The translations under genes and the position numbers were made by a program. Below, in pieces: positions 12,532 to 23,374 of a stretch of 64,000 bases of DNA; position 1 is the stretch's first letter, and each line of letters opens with the position of its first letter. A model generated the notes under the pieces. It searched no databases, had not been told where the DNA came from, and saw nothing but the letters and a program-made list of their open reading frames with translations. Origin of the DNA: Ornithodoros turicata (Eukaryota; Arthropoda; Arachnida; Ixodida; Argasidae); NCBI RefSeq assembly GCF_037126465.1, contig NC_088204.1:16436804-16500803 (forward strand), read 5' to 3'.

Positions 12532-12901
12532 CACTAAAGTTCAAAAATTTCTCCTCGCGCAATGAAATATGTCGTTACCTTGACATCAACACAAAGGGAG
12601 CCGGAAGTCGTTTGGTCCTTGCGTCGTTCGTGATTCATGATCGATAGAAAAAACGCAATTTACGCGCTCTCTCCCTCTCTCTCCTTCTCAAGAAGGCCGA
12701 CAATGCGGAGCGTGCTGTCGTTGGTCTCCTCAAACGATTTGTCCAATGATACCGACAGATCGTTTGAGGAAACCAATGAGAGACCGCTTCGCGTTGTCGC
12801 ACTTCTTGAACGGGGGAAGGAGAGGGAATCCTTTCCTTTTGTGTCGTTGTCAAGGTAACAGTATCATTCATCCCACGAGGAGAAATTTTTGTACTGTAGT
12901 G
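12532..12901. mobile_element. foldback MITE family B, complete copy
   Basis: The terminal inverted repeats are CACTAAAGTTCAAAAATTTC on the left and its near-complement ending TTTTTGTACTGTAGTG on the right. The inner half is itself a palindrome: TTGGTCTCCTCAAACGAT and ATCGTTTGAGGAAACCAA pair around a short centre near 12750. A second copy lies at 63294-63590. The right end abuts the SINE at 12902. There is no coding capacity, and the target duplication is unclear. Confidence 0.75.
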
Positions 12902-13095
12902 CGGGACGAGAGTCTGAGACTCTGCGGTTCGAATCTCTGCGTCGTCTATGCTGCCTATTTTTTCTGTGCTGCGCGGTGGTTTTGTCTGGGTTTCCCTCGG
13001 ACGTTATTGCGTGCCAAATTATTGAAATCGTCGGCGGAGTTCCCGAAGTCGGCCCTGGACGCACGTTCTGCCTGCCTAGACCGAGCGAGAACGAG
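12902..13095 (+). mobile_element. tRNA-derived SINE, diverged copy
   Basis: The B box GCGGTTCGAATCT lies at about 12925. The body follows in the usual order: TCTGGGTTTCCCTCGGACG, then AGTTCCCGAAGTCGGCCC and TGGACGCACG. The start coincides with the end of the family-B MITE, so one element probably inserted at the edge of the other. The 3' end is not resolved. Confidence 0.65.
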
Positions 13096-13187
13096 CGAGA
13101 CTTGGCCGGATATTTGCGGTGAACTGGAGGGTTAATGTAATTATTATAAGGTGGTTGTTAGTAGAGGTGAAAGAATGTCGGAATTAC

Positions 13188-13510
13188 GAATCAATGACTC
13201 TCGATATCTCAAACAGTGCGTCGATAAACGTCGAGTGAGATATCGGTATTTCACTTTTAACGATATTTTATTTATATCGTTGTCCGTGTATGTCGATTAT
13301 TTGTCGATAATCGAGAGAAATACTCGTCGGAATTCCGAATGTCGATAACTATCGATACCTTAAAATATCTTAAACGCTGTATCGATAGAGGTTGGTTGGG
13401 TCAGGTATCGATATGTAGCGATATTTTATTTATATCTTTATTGATGTAGTACCAATTATTCATCGATCGAGAGAAAGATTCGTATAAAACCTATCGATGT
13501 TTATACCAAT
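13188..13510. repeat. 161-bp tandem duplication rich in TATCGATA
   Basis: Two units with a period of about 161 bp (compare GATATCTCAAACAGTG at about 13203 with AATATCTTAAACGCTG at about 13364). Both carry CGATATTTTATTTATATC and an ATCGAGAGAAA box. Several TATCGATA palindromes occur (about 13340-13410). No frame is coding. Confidence 0.75.
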
Positions 13511-13559
13511 GCACAGGTCGATAAAATACCAATACCTTGAAAAAAATAAAATAAAACAC

Positions 13560-14349
13560 CGGTTGGGAAAAATATGGACGTCGTTCTATTCCCAGTTTTC
13601 GTTATAACGGAAGCCGCCGTAGCGCAGGTTAACCTTTCCCTCCTTCCCCCCCCCCTCCTTTTTAGAAGAGAACATAAGTAATATTTACACTGTGATAGCG
13701 CTTGACGCGTTGTGAAGCATTCGATCCTGCCCGCCTATAACTCCGCATGCGTAATTCACGTGCAGGTGTTATTTGTGTCCACTGTCATTGTCACGCGAAC
13801 ACGCAATATGATTTGCATGCTAAAGAGCACCCAAGATTATCATCATAGCAAATAATATAGGAAACAAATAAGCGCTATAATTAGGGTTGCTTATTTTTGG
13901 CGATTCTACTGGTTGAGTGCTCCCGAGACATGGCAGAAATAAGCGCAAAACGAAACTACTGTGATACAAGTTTAGAATGTTTTATAACGTCATGGGATAA
14001 CAAGATAACATATCTTTGTCGGCTATATTCGCACTACCTCGTAATACTTCGAGACATATAATCGCTGAAAACAAGAACCCCAATAGTTCTAGCGGCATGC
14101 TGTACAGTACGCAGTACAGTAAAATACAAGGTAGCTGGAGGAGTCCTTTTCATTGTGTCCATTAAAACGTCAATTGTAATGTGTAAATAAATATACATAC
14201 ACATCCGTCCGTAAATTTACACCACGGCACAAAACGAAGTGTCTCTAACTTGCTGGTGGACCTCCTATACCCAAAACATAATATCACAACATAGACAGCT
14301 GGTTAAGAGTTTGAGCACGCCTCATTGAACTGTGTTGTCGCACTCCACT
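13560..14349. other. no gene recognised
   Basis: A C-run near 13645 and generally AT-rich sequence; no supported feature. Confidence 0.45.
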
Positions 14350-14378
14350 ATAGTAGTAGTAGTAGTAGTAGTAGTAGA
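14350..14378. repeat. (TAG)n microsatellite
   Basis: About nine tandem TAG units on the plus strand. Confidence 0.9.
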
Positions 14379-14582
14379 AAGCCAAGTCGCACTCCACTTT
14401 TAAGATTATATAGTAAGAACCATAGCACTGCATTTTTCTGGAAGTACCAAGTAACACACCGAAGACAAGATCCACCACGCTTCCCAGCGAACCACTAATC
14501 TCCCAGCGATGTCCAAAATAGGTCGGGAACGTCGCGAGTATCGCAATGTTATCCTCACGTCCAGGGGTCATCCATGATATGA

Positions 14583-14992
14583 TCCCAAATACGGCACAGA
14601 TGGTCCAAAATCATAACGTCCTATGCACATCCCTGCGACGTCTATGTTTTATCGGTGAATTCTGCGTTACATCAGTGAATTGCTATCTGTCTGTTGGGTA
14701 GCATCAGGGTAAAATGTCACCTATGGACATTCGTGTGCATGATATATTGGACAAATATTATTTATATAATACTGGGCAAATATTTTTAATATTAAGGATT
14801 GCAGAAGCGTATACGAAAAGGGGAGTCAAGTCCCGTAGATCACAAAACAAAATACAGAAACCGACACTGAAGCTTTATGTTCCCAAATACGGCGCAGACG
14901 TTCCAAAATCATAACTTACTATGAACATCCCTGCGACGTCTGTATGCTTTATCGGCTGTATGTTTTATCTTCAGTGTCGGTTTCTGTATTTT
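14583..14992. repeat. composite repeat: 75-bp direct copies plus 24-bp inverted copies
   Basis: TCCCAAATACGGC blocks at 14583-14655 and 14881-14955 are about 90% alike over about 75 bp (shared CATCCCTGCGACGTCT). Perfect inverted copies of AATACAGAAACCGACACTGA and its flanks occur at 14849-14872 and 14969-14992, overlapping the second direct copy. It looks like a rearranged or nested mobile element; no termini were found. Confidence 0.75.
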
Positions 14993-16100
14993 ATTAAGGC
15001 TTGCACAAAGAATTGGAAAAGGCTAGCTGTGAAATGAAATTTTGTACCAAATACATCTTTCAAAACAGAAATGTCCCTCCATGTACTGTTATGCATTTTA
15101 TCTTAAAACAAAATGGTACTTCGTACAATTAAAAAAAAAAAAAAACGTTACAGCATATCTCGTTGCATTTTTCGTACATTTCAGCATCTATCATCCGCTA
15201 TAAAAGTTTCAGAAATATAAACAATAAGAATATAAACAATCAATATCCTTGGGACATCCCTACAAGGTTGCGGATGTCCTGAATATCTGGACATCCATGC
15301 AATACCTATATGAGATGTCCCACAATGTCGTTTGCGCTTCGGTTTTTAGTCCATTGAATTCCCTCATGCATACCAATGCGTACAGGGAGTTTCTTATCTG
15401 CACTACCAGGTGACGAGAACTTGCGCCCGCAGGCGGTTCGGAAGTCCCGTTCCTCTGCGCCCCTTCTGGGCTTCTGTTTCAACACTCCTATACCTACGGT
15501 TTGCTTGCAACTGCTTGCAACAGAAACCGCTTCCTCTTCCTTACGCCCGCAAACGAAGCGGTGCGCACAAGAACAAAAACGAGAATAAAGAAATCGCTCG
15601 GTCGTAATCGATAAATTTCGGTCGCCCTCCATCTTGACAGACCAGCGATAAAGTGGGACGGAGAGATACGTTTGCTCAGCACAAAAAGTGGTGCTCGAGA
15701 AAGAAATGGGGGAACAGCAATCCAGTTGCAGAGCGTGCCAGACATTTCACGACGAGCTATTTTGAGTCTATATAGCGCGCGCGCGGAATTGTGTGCTTTT
15801 CTTATTATTTGCTTACACGTTTGTTCCGTCTAGTGCACTGTACAGGCAGGGTAATCCTGATAACGAATAGGTTAACGATAGTCTTACAGAAAAAAGGTGT
15901 GAATAGCTACATCGCAGCCTGCAGCAGTTTTATCCAGGATCGCAAGCCAGCGGGGTAGGTGGTGTCTTTATTACAGTTACGTCATAGCAGCTTAATGAAT
16001 TGTTACCGATACGTGCCTGAATCTGAAATATACAACAACAATAAGAAGATATAAATTGTGACTATATGACGTGGGGTGAAATAGACAAGAGGCTCCTGCG
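14993..16100. other. no gene recognised
   Basis: A poly(A) run near 15129-15143; otherwise only short overlapping frames on both strands between 15306 and 15745, without domains. Confidence 0.45.
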
Positions 16101-16568
16101 GACTCTTAAAAGTGAACTTCACCACATAGCACGCTTCTAGTTACCACCATCCCGGTGACATCGTTCATTCCCCTGATTTGCTGAAAACAGGGGGCGTACG
16201 CCCACCGTTTTCATGAAATCAAGGGAGAGAACGTTATCTCACGGGATGATGGTTAACTAGCAACGTGCTATATTTTTTTATTCCCTGCTGGCGCCGCGAA
16301 GCAACTGTGGCTCTGAGCGGAGTACAGATGTGGACAGATGGAGAGAGGACAGCAGGAAGGAGCGGGGGACAGTGGGGTCAGTATGCGTCCTGGGCCGACT
16401 TCAGGGGGAACATGTGCCGACATTCGTCTGGAAAAAGTCTTCGGAAAACCCAGGGGAAACCCTCAGACAGCACAGCCGATGGCAGGATTCGAACCCACCA
16501 CCTCCCAGTCTTCAGCACGACTTTGGCTACCACCAACGAGCAGGTGATGAAGCTCTATCTTTAAAGTG
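16101..16568. mobile_element. palindromic MITE family A, split by a SINE
   Basis: The left terminus ACTCTTAAAAGTGAACTTC and the CACATAGCACGC box match the family. The centre pairs GGGGGCGTACGCCC-type sequence with its complement. The right arm reads up to CAACGTGCTAT, is interrupted by SINE A, and resumes GGTGATGAAGCTC then CTTTAAAGTG, followed by TA. The resumption matches the expected GGTGAAGTTC then TTTTTAAGAGTG end of intact copies (34807, 51696). The SINE therefore inserted after the MITE. Confidence 0.75.
16272..16541 (-). mobile_element. tRNA-derived SINE A, full-length
   Basis: Read on the minus strand: a head with B box GGTTCGAATCC (plus-strand GGATTCGAACCC at about 16486), then GGCTGTGCTGTCTGAGGG, CTGGGTTTTCCGAAGACTTT, AGTCGGCCCAGGACGCATAC, a C/T-rich stretch and the tail GTTGCTTCGCGGCGCC next to a T/A run. 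About 270 bp. tRNA-like head, unrelated body and A-rich end are SINE hallmarks. It is an RNA polymerase III type element mobilised in trans by a LINE (family knowledge). It sits in a family-A MITE. Confidence 0.85.
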
Positions 16569-17613
16569 TAGGGCGTAGGGGGTGCACAGGGGGTTGTGGA
16601 ACGAAGTTATTATCGAGGTTCGGTTAGGTCAGGTAAAGGTTTTCTTGGTGGAAGAGTTCTTTCGTAAGTTGGGGGGGTGTCGACCTGTATGCCCCTTCAA
16701 CAACGCTTTGCACCACTAAGATACCCTTTGCGTACCTGCCCACCCCAATTCTCCCGATAGCGCTGTTCTGGATCATTAATCCTTTCCGGACTGGACATTA
16801 CCAAGAAGAGCCTCCAATACGCGTATACCTCCCTGCGTGCAACCGACAGGTCTCATGCGAGATAGCCAATTCTTCCATTACTCTTATTTTTCTTCCGGAC
16901 ATGGCAAAAAAGAGTGATGTACCGAGATAAGCAGTTTCTCTGCGCGTCCAAGCGTGTACTGACGTTGATGGCACAAGGTGGGTGTGCCATCCGGCGAACA
17001 ATAGGCGTGAGCATGATGTATGGCGTCGGAGATGATTAAAAAATGAAAGGGAAGCGCTATGCAGAAAGTTGTATCAGAAATGAATACGGCTGTAGACTAC
17101 GGTGTGGCATTATGTATTCCGATCATGCATGTACTGCGTGCGGGTGGGGGGAGCGTCTTTGTTACATTTTCTTTTCTCTGATCGAGTTGCGTAAGGATGA
17201 TGATGATGATGATTGTACGCGTTCGCATGAAGTCTGTTTCGCTGTAAATTGGCGCTCCCGGTGGCTATACGTAACAAGAATGCTACGTGTATTGCTCTCC
17301 GCATATTCGAGATAGGTCAACTTGTATACAGGTCAACTCTGTGCACAAATCTAAAGACGTCTGTGATTTGTTTTTGGCGGGCGCATGTGACGCCTCTTAT
17401 TTATTTCTTTAAAAAGTCGCAAAAAGGAGTGCAGACACTCTTTTAATACCTATAAGGCTGGAGAGTGTGGCTTAATCAAAAAGACAGAACGCAGACGATT
17501 CTGGTTGGCGGCTGAGCCTTGCTGTGCTTTCCTGGTATTTTTGTTTTATGTTTTTATACGTATGCGATGTATAAAGTGATTTTGTTTGGTGATATTTTTT
17601 GAAGAGAAACTTT
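16569..17613. other. no gene recognised
   Basis: Short frames only; a small GAT repeat near 17195. Nothing supported. Confidence 0.45.
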
Positions 17614-17888
17614 TGTTGAGAAATTGATGCGTCTTTTCCGTAGAATCCCGAGCAATGCGCGTCGATCGTTATAACAGTGATCGCAATATTGTGAGTTCGG
17701 AATAAGAATGAGTTAAGAATGTGCTTCATGGCGCAAGAGAGAAACTTACGGCGCAGTTTCTCTCTTGCGTATGAAGCCCATTCTTAACTGACTCTTATTT
17801 AGAACTCACTATATTGCGATCACTGCTATTACGATCGACGCGCGTTGCTCGGCATTGTACGGGAACGACGCATTAAATTTCTCAACAC
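17614..17888. mobile_element. long inverted repeat, 133-bp arms, 8-nt loop
   Basis: Arm 17614-17746 (with GAGCAATGCGCGTCGATCGT, CAGTGATCGCAATAT, GCAAGAGAGAAACT) pairs with 17755-17888 around the loop TACGGCGC. Pairing is about 85-90% over the full length. Likely a snap-back MITE or a hairpin made by inverted duplication; no target duplication is evident. Confidence 0.85.
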
Positions 17889-20800
17889 CAGACCTTCATC
17901 AGTGTGTGAAAGCAGCCATAAGGCGGTGGGAAAGCCGTCGTCGATCGTATCATCTGTAGGTCGGGCACGTACATCGATTTGAAACTTCACGATATCCCGA
18001 TCTCATTCACAGCGGCCATCTTTACGGGTTTTCCAGTCGTTCACCCATTTTTGAGACCGTCGGGTCGGACCATTATCAATGCGATAACCAACTCTTCCCC
18101 TGAAGGAGGTACGTGCTTGGAACAGTAGCTCACCGCTGAGACCAGCCTAAGCGTCGCTGGAATGTTAAATATTGTATTCTGTAATCGCTGCCGACGGCTT
18201 ATCGTCCTGCTCAAAAATTTATTTGTTTCTTGTGGCTTCCGCTCGTTGCACAAGTGAAACGTGCAGCGCGTACACCATGGGACGGCATCTCAATCACTCA
18301 TATTGTAATCATGAAAATTCGTGAAGACCTTCATGTCTCTTTAGTGAGCCCGTGTCGTAATCAAACGAAATGTATGAATTATGATGTTTCGCGCCTCCAG
18401 AGGTTGAGAGAAGTACGTCCCCAAGCACATAAGCTCCGATTCATCATGGACTTTCGATAGTTTGTCACGTTATATGCGTTTACTTTCTGTTGTTCTATAT
18501 ATGATATATTTACTTCTGTATGGTGTAGCAGAAGGAGGCTAACATAGATGACCACGTTCCGAAGTGCCGTATACGATATGTAACGAAAGAACCTGCGAAG
18601 CCGGTTAAAGGTGTATATACTAGTGGAAAAATGTATTACAAAAAGCTGCAGCTACGGGAGTCAACGTTTCGGAGACTGCGTCGTCTTCAACTGCACTATC
18701 TGACTAGCAGCACGATTGAATTATTGAACTAAATTGAACCGAACACTAACTGTGGAGCGGATGTCGATGTTACACCAGGCCTTCCTGAACAGAACTGTAG
18801 ATATACTCCTTCACCACAGGGCATACCAAGCAACTGTCTCGACTACGGAGGTTCAGACACTTACAGGAAACATATCATTCACCAGGGTGCTATAGAGGTT
18901 AACGAACGTTCACATTAATCACAACACTACTGCTGTAGAATACCGCAACATGCACGCATCGCAACAATGAATTCTCTCCACTTGGAAAGCACACCAGAAC
19001 GATTCATTGCACACATCGTTTTCTCCCCGCTGCAAACCGTGTATTTCGAAAGTTCGTATTCGTCTTCACGTGGAAGCTGCGCGGACGTGAACGGTTGAGT
19101 GCTACGCTACTCACTGCATGATATACCATGTCCGATGAAGACGGCGTATTACCGGCAGAAGTCTTACCTCAGAGACGCGTTAGAATCTGTCATGCGTGAT
19201 GCGCATGTTTGCAGGCTACAGCGAGAGAGGATTCTGACGAATAATTCTCATACCTCGATTATGTTTTTTTCTGTGGTACCCCGACTTGAAAGTGTGGAGT
19301 ATATAACCTGAACTGGTAGTGATCGTACCGTATTCGTTTTCGGAGGAAGACTTAAGCGTAATTAGTGTGACCCAACTTCAATGCGGTTGCATTTGCTCGC
19401 TGATTTTCGCTGACACGGTGTGGATGTTGATGAAAAAAATAATAATAATAGGCAAAGATAGAGACGATAAAAGACGAGTAATGAGCCTTTACTATGTAAG
19501 CACGTAGTGTGCCCGCGTGTAGTTTGCGAGCTCTATTTACCATGACGGAACGACATAGAACTTAGGAACCATATTGGCTTGGATTGGAAAATAAAAGTAG
19601 GGAACATCGCAAGCGCTACAGAAGTGAAAGAGCGCAGAGACAAGCGGGTCACCTTCGGGAGCGTAGTGGCTGTTAGCCTATTTTCAGTGATATATACCTC
19701 TGTTTTGCGTACAGAAAGGAACAAATGGAAACGTTTGTTGTTAGAATCTTGGGAGATTGCCACGAGGTGAAACTGTGTGAGTAATTCCTGGCTCATAACC
19801 CTTTTCCCCCCTTCGGAGGTTTTTGGGGAGATAAGTGTTCGGTTCATAATAAACAGTTTCTGTGTCAGAGAAAATTGCTTGCCCGCGAAGTTTGCATGTT
19901 TGTAAGCGCGATTAATTTTTGTTTGCGTCCTTCCATTGGTGATGTATCGATAAAGGTAACTTCCTGATTTATCGTTTTATGATCCGTGATAACCTGTAAA
20001 CCAACATTTCCATGAGAAGATACGACAGCTATGTAGATCGAAATTTGCAAAAAAGAAAAAAACATGAATTTCGTATGCATGCATCACGCGAAAAACGTAA
20101 AACAAACAAACAGACAAAACAAAATAAATAAGACAGCACCAAAACATACTCTATCAGCATATGTCGAGGAAGTCACACTGGTCACAGCTCAAACGCTATA
20201 CAACCCTCGGACAATCCATTTGTACACTTGAAGGGTGTAGAGTTGACACCCAAGCCGGTAAAGCTTGGAACCACGTCAAGGGTTGAACAGTAGCACACTG
20301 CCAAAAGGATTAAACTTCGCACATTTGTGGACTAAGATTTGGGACAAGCCCAAACAAACATTTGGGACTAACATTTGGGACAAACACAGTGCACGTGTTT
20401 GTGTCTGTCCTTTTAGCTCCCCGGCACTGGGGTTTTAACGCTTTTAATCATGATTCAAGCCATTACCACCCTAAAATATATAACACTGACCACTTTTTTT
20501 TTTTTTTAAGAGTGTATGCCTATAGCACGAGACCATCAACCGAAAAACTCCTACCGTAGCCCACACAACCAGCAGCTATGCTTATGCCACTTCCGTTGTT
20601 CGCAAACAGCTTGACACACGAGGTCGTACGAAGTGCTGGAAGTCACAGACGCACATTTCCTCGAACTATTTTCTAATTAACATAAGATAAACAGCCGCGA
20701 GCCTGAACACAAAGAAAAGGCTCGGTCGATTTCTCTTTCTTAAAAAAATAATTATTAATGATTCGCGAATGACCATTCTTTCTGTAATGCGCGAAGAGCC

Positions 20801-21726
20801 TCTTAATGAGAATGCCGACTCCACACAAGAACCTACACACACAGCAGAGAAAGCGATCGCTAACCTACTTCCTGAACGATGCGAAACGAACGCGCTGAAG
20901 CCCTCGAAACATTTTTCATCGGCCTCGCCCTGAGGAGAGAACGGCTCTCGTCTAACGCTCCGCCGATGGTGTTCCTCAGTGTGCCCATTAATGTCCTCCG
21001 CGCCATAGTATATTCCACATGGGTGGAAATTAGGCTTAGCCTTCCTCTCGGAATGCACGCCGAAGGCTCCTTCTTTTATGCGCTTTATTGTTTGTGTGAC
21101 CGCGATTTGAATTTCGAATATGCGTTGTTACGATTTTCAGTCGTACCATACCGCTCCGACGCGATGATTGATGAAGCTGCACGCTGGATTACGTGCGAGC
21201 ACGGTGGCTTGCCCGTCGCTTTGTGTGCTCTTAATTGGTTGTGGGAAGCATGACTGATTCGTACATTCGATTTATTCTGCTTCGGACGCTAGTGGGTTTT
21301 CGGGCTGATTGGAGGTGGATTATTTTCTGCGTTACGTAAGGAATTTGAATATGAAGGATGTGCAGGTGAAAAGCAGAGTTTAACGTGAAGTAGTTGTATA
21401 CGATCTGAATGCGAATTAGGAGTGGGACGAGGAAAGAAAATGGCCCGACAAAAATTCTCGTTCATAAGCGTATATTTTTCCGTCATGTGAATATGTAGGC
21501 TCGATCGAGATGAGATTAAGTGTCGTACCAAGCAGGGCAGCAGCACAAGGAATTACACTGTGACGGGACTATCGACAGAGGAGGTTTAACCTCCTCCCCC
21601 TTCCCACGAAATGAACGTATGAAAGCTAGCAGAACCACGACAATTTCACTGTCAAGAAAGCCGTCGGACACCGCGAGAAGTAAGCCGTACTATAACGATC
21701 GCAAATTAAAGCTAATAGTGCCCACG
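17889..21726. other. no gene recognised; one repeat relic inside
   Basis: The fragment around 18600-18700 resembles a hammerhead-like or Penelope-type relic on the minus strand (see findings). Poly(T) at about 20492-20507. The overlapping frames at 20666-21253 on both strands have no recognisable domain. Confidence 0.45.
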
Positions 21727-21734
21727 CTCATAAC

Positions 21735-22308
21735 TAGAGGTGGGACAAATCGAGAATTTCCCGAATCCTAATCAAGAGAAGGTTCAGCGAATCCACGAAT
21801 CTTACGATCCTTTCGAATCCTTTCTTATAAGAGAGTTTGAAAAGCCAGGGAAAGAAACACTCCTGTTGAAAAGTGTGTTGAGGCAGAATTTGATATGTTT
21901 GTTTAATGAAAAACAAGTTAAATAACGGTTCACTTTCAGGAGAAAACATACTCATATATACTTGTTCTTAAATGTAATTTATTTAACGCGTTGTTCATCG
22001 ACTACAGGAAATACATAAACTCTCGAGTCTCAATTCTTTCCATAAAACTAAGAAACAATCAAAAGCAAAACCGTGTTACTTTTAAACTTGTCGCAGTTTA
22101 TGATGTGGTTTTGGTGCGCGCCGGGGCCCGCCTGCCAATCAGGCTTTCGGTGGGGTTCGGAGGCACCAATTTTAAAAATAAACAAACGAACGTGGTTGGT
22201 GGATTCGAAAGATTCGATTCGCTGCTTTGGGCATTGGGATTCGGATTCCCGAATCTCGAATCCCTGCCTAGGATTCGAGGAATCGAGGATTCGGTTGGCC
22301 CATCCCTA
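21735..22308. mobile_element. hAT-like nonautonomous element C, copy 1
   Basis: Bounded by perfect 8-bp direct repeats CTCATAAC at 21727-21734 and 22309-22316. Termini TAGAGGTGGG and CCCATCCCTA are short imperfect inverted repeats fitting the hAT pattern (Y-A-R-N-G). Both subterminal regions are packed with GAATCC/GGATTCG motifs, as for transposase-binding repeats. 574 bp, non-coding; it depends on a transposase supplied in trans. Related copies lie at 34759 and 54572. Confidence 0.9.
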
Positions 22309-22357
22309 CTCATAACATTTCGGTTTGGAAGCCAGTGCGGATATTTGGCAGAGCATG

Positions 22358-22602
22358 ACCAGCTCGCGTGGCTCAGACGTTAGCGTGCTGCTCATGTCAT
22401 GTCGACTCTGCGAGGTATCCGGGTTCGAATCCCGGTTCCCGCTGTGCTGCCTGGGCTTTTTCCTGGGTTTTCCTCAGACGCTTTCAGATATATGTAGGCA
22501 TAGATCCCTTAGAAGTCGGCCCAGGACGCATATTCCCTACGGGCGTTAGCCGGTCCACCTCTGTAAGGCCGACAACGGCGAGCCCAATCACCACCACCAC
22601 GG
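22358..22602 (+). mobile_element. tRNA-derived SINE A, full-length, alternative tail
   Basis: Starts near GCTCGCGTGGCTCAGACG (A box TGGCTCAGACG) and has B box GGGTTCGAATCCC at about 22430. The body CCTGGGTTTTCCTCAGACG and GAAGTCGGCCCAGGACGCAT follows. The tail differs from the copy at 16272: AAGGCCGACAACGGCGAGCC then (CAC)n. It is the best-preserved promoter-bearing SINE head in the window. Confidence 0.85.
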
Positions 22603-23071
22603 ATATTCTTAAGGCTACGCATTCACTAGAAAGCACATTGATGTAGTTCTTCCCCATTTAAGCAGAAATATCTTGTACGTGAAACAAATACGAAACATAA
22701 TACCGTTATTCCTTGCAATCAGGGACGGAAATCGGTTTCTTCAGAATGCAAATACCGTGGGTATCCAAGCGGTGCTAGGCGCTGGGGACCCTCCGTATCT
22801 CTTTTCCTTTCTAATCCGTTCTATGCACCATCATATATGATGCAGAAAGCAGCACGTACCGATGCTGGTCGAATAGCGTTCCTCCAGGGTTCAAGCCGCA
22901 GGGCTGTTTTGCTGGAACCTTAGCATTTGTCAGTTCGAGCGTTCAGATTCGTATTCCATAGCGCGCGACTGAACCCGCCAATTTCTTCTTCTTCGTCCTC
23001 GGAGCAGTGGCCGTTATCCACTAAGGGCCATTGGCCAGGAACAGATGGAGAGCGTAGGCGTGGGGTTTCCT

Positions 23072-23218
23072 GGGTTTTCCTCAGACGCTTTCAGACATAT
23101 GTCGGCACAGTTCCCTTAGAAGTCGGCCCAGGACGCACATTCCCCAAGGGCGTCAGTCGTGACGTTGCCCACCTCTGTGAGGCCGACAACAGCGAGCCCT
23201 TTCACCACCACCACCACC
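23072..23218 (+). mobile_element. 5'-truncated SINE A with candidate target duplication
   Basis: Carries the body and tail of the 22358 copy (TCAGACGCTTTCAGACATAT, GTCGGCCCAGGACGCACAT, GGCCGACAACAGCGAGCCC, then (CAC)n) but no tRNA head. GTGGGGTTTCCT occurs at 23060-23071 and again at 23219-23230, a plausible 12-bp target-site duplication. The left copy partly overlaps expected SINE body sequence, which weakens this. Confidence 0.7.
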
Positions 23219-23374
23219 GTGGGGTTTCCTAACAACTAGCTATAGCTATTAGCAACTAACTAGCCCTACTAAGGAGGTTGAGGTGTGTTGGACCAACGCT
23301 AGGTGTAGGATTCGAGGGAAAGAGCCGTGAAGCACAACGCAAGAGGAAAGGCGTGGCGAAGATACTTTCGCAGC

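Noticed and set aside
17870..17905. Minus-strand CTGATGA then GAGAAA at the edge of the long inverted repeat
   Set aside because: The intervening bases do not form stem II and no GUH with stem III is present.
22362..22445. tRNA gene at the head of the 22358 SINE
   Set aside because: No acceptor stem closes and the shared SINE body follows immediately.
23205..23218. CRISPR-like or other short spaced repeats
   Set aside because: The (CAC)n and other simple repeats are microsatellites; no regularly spaced repeat-spacer structure exists in the window.
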